A stretch of DNA of 16,699 bases from positions 1 to 16,699 of the forward strand of contig CAYFGT010000022.1 in assembly GCA_964343075.1 (NCBI GenBank). Reading direction: 5' to 3'. A program made the translations under genes and the position numbers. Numbering within the stretch: the first letter of the stretch is position 1; each line of letters opens with the position of its first letter. The DNA is from UBA2588 sp964343075 (GTDB taxonomy: Bacteria; Chloroflexota; Dehalococcoidia; Lucifugimonadales; UBA3495). The notes beneath the pieces were generated by a model. The model worked only from the letters and a program-made list of their open reading frames with translations. It was not told the DNA's origin and did no database searches. Below are positions 16,471 through 16,699 of this stretch, piece after piece.

Positions 16471-16699
16471 ATGGAAATCATAGAACAAGCTCCTAAGAGA
16501 GCAATAGTAGTTACACCTCATCCAGATGATTGTGAAGGAGGTTGTGGTGGTACCATGGCCAAATGGATTGATTCTAGTAATACGGATATAGTAGTGATTC
16601 TTTGTACCAAAGGTGACAAAGGAACGGGAGATCGATCTTTAACGCCTGAGAAACTTACCGCGATACGAGAAATAGAACAACAGAATGCTTCTGATTCTC
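16471..16699 (+). CDS. PIG-L / LmbE family N-acetylglucosaminyl deacetylase, N-terminal fragment cut by window edge
   Basis: Seventy-six codons are visible before the window ends. VVTPHPDDCEGGCGGTMAKW (13-32) is the diagnostic PIG-L/LmbE zinc-site motif, with H17, D19 and D20 in HPDD as the catalytic and metal residues and the Gly-Gly-Thr that follows. CTKGDKG further on fits the second conserved block. Members remove acetyl groups from GlcNAc-type conjugates, as in mycothiol, bacillithiol or glycolipid synthesis, or act on other N-acyl substrates; the fragment does not say which. A purine-rich AGAGA site lies just before the ATG, and the gene begins 13 bp after the uvrC stop, so it belongs to the same transcript. 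Confidence 0.88.
   Translation, partial: MEIIEQAPKRAIVVTPHPDDCEGGCGGTMAKWIDSSNTDIVVILCTKGDKGTGDRSLTPEKLTAIREIEQQNASDS

Noticed and set aside
1..16699. Search for a defence island, CRISPR array, insertion sequence, integrated element or tRNA
   Set aside because: No direct-repeat arrays, transposase, phage genes or cloverleaf sequences were seen. The only recombinase is a housekeeping-type Xer protein.

Overview
This is an AT-rich (roughly 40% G+C by eye), densely packed bacterial chromosome segment with 15 recognisable protein genes, two of them cut by the window edges. I found no rRNA, tRNA, CRISPR array, insertion sequence or phage gene. The gene mix fits a free-living heterotroph of the Chloroflexota, perhaps the marine SAR202/Dehalococcoidia branch: an F420-type luciferase-like oxidoreductase, a family 5 uracil-DNA glycosylase, a fused FAD/Fe-S hydroxyacid dehydrogenase, an RraA-like protein, a crotonase, a GarR-like dehydrogenase, and a lipoprotein cyclophilin with a Thr/Pro linker. 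That placement is inference from gene content, not from a marker phylogeny.

Layout. (1) Bases 1-2997, minus strand: family 5 uracil-DNA glycosylase, then a tight pair of luciferase-like oxidoreductase and class III aminotransferase (12 bp apart; the aminotransferase runs off the left edge). (2) 3100-7800, plus strand: a three-gene unit of a 966-residue FAD/[4Fe-4S] D-2-hydroxyacid dehydrogenase, an AcoX-like ATP-NAD kinase family protein and a TSUP (TauE/SafE) membrane transporter. (3) 7802-9679, minus: a GalE-like sugar-nucleotide epimerase followed by thioredoxin reductase. (4) 9832-10728, plus: a 3-hydroxyisobutyrate/tartronate-semialdehyde type dehydrogenase on its own promoter. (5) 10725-13014, minus: RraA-like protein (TTG start), lipoprotein cyclophilin and enoyl-CoA hydratase, 10-18 bp apart. 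(6) 13320-16699, plus: Xer tyrosine recombinase, a small basic tail-anchored protein, UvrC, and the start of a PIG-L/LmbE deacetylase.

How the genes fit together. Blocks 1-5 look like a patchwork of small catabolic and redox units (transamination, 2-hydroxyacid oxidation, beta-hydroxyacid dehydrogenation, hydration of acyl-CoA) rather than one complete pathway. Block 6 joins chromosome maintenance and repair (Xer, UvrC) with an uncharacterised small membrane protein. The two convergent junctions are extremely tight: a 1-bp gap at 7801, and a 4-bp overlap at 10725-10728 where one palindrome supplies both stop codons. I see no clear new defence or mobile system. The most interesting items are the small protein between xer and uvrC, the dehydrogenase/kinase-like/transporter unit, and the odd RraA-cyclophilin-crotonase operon.
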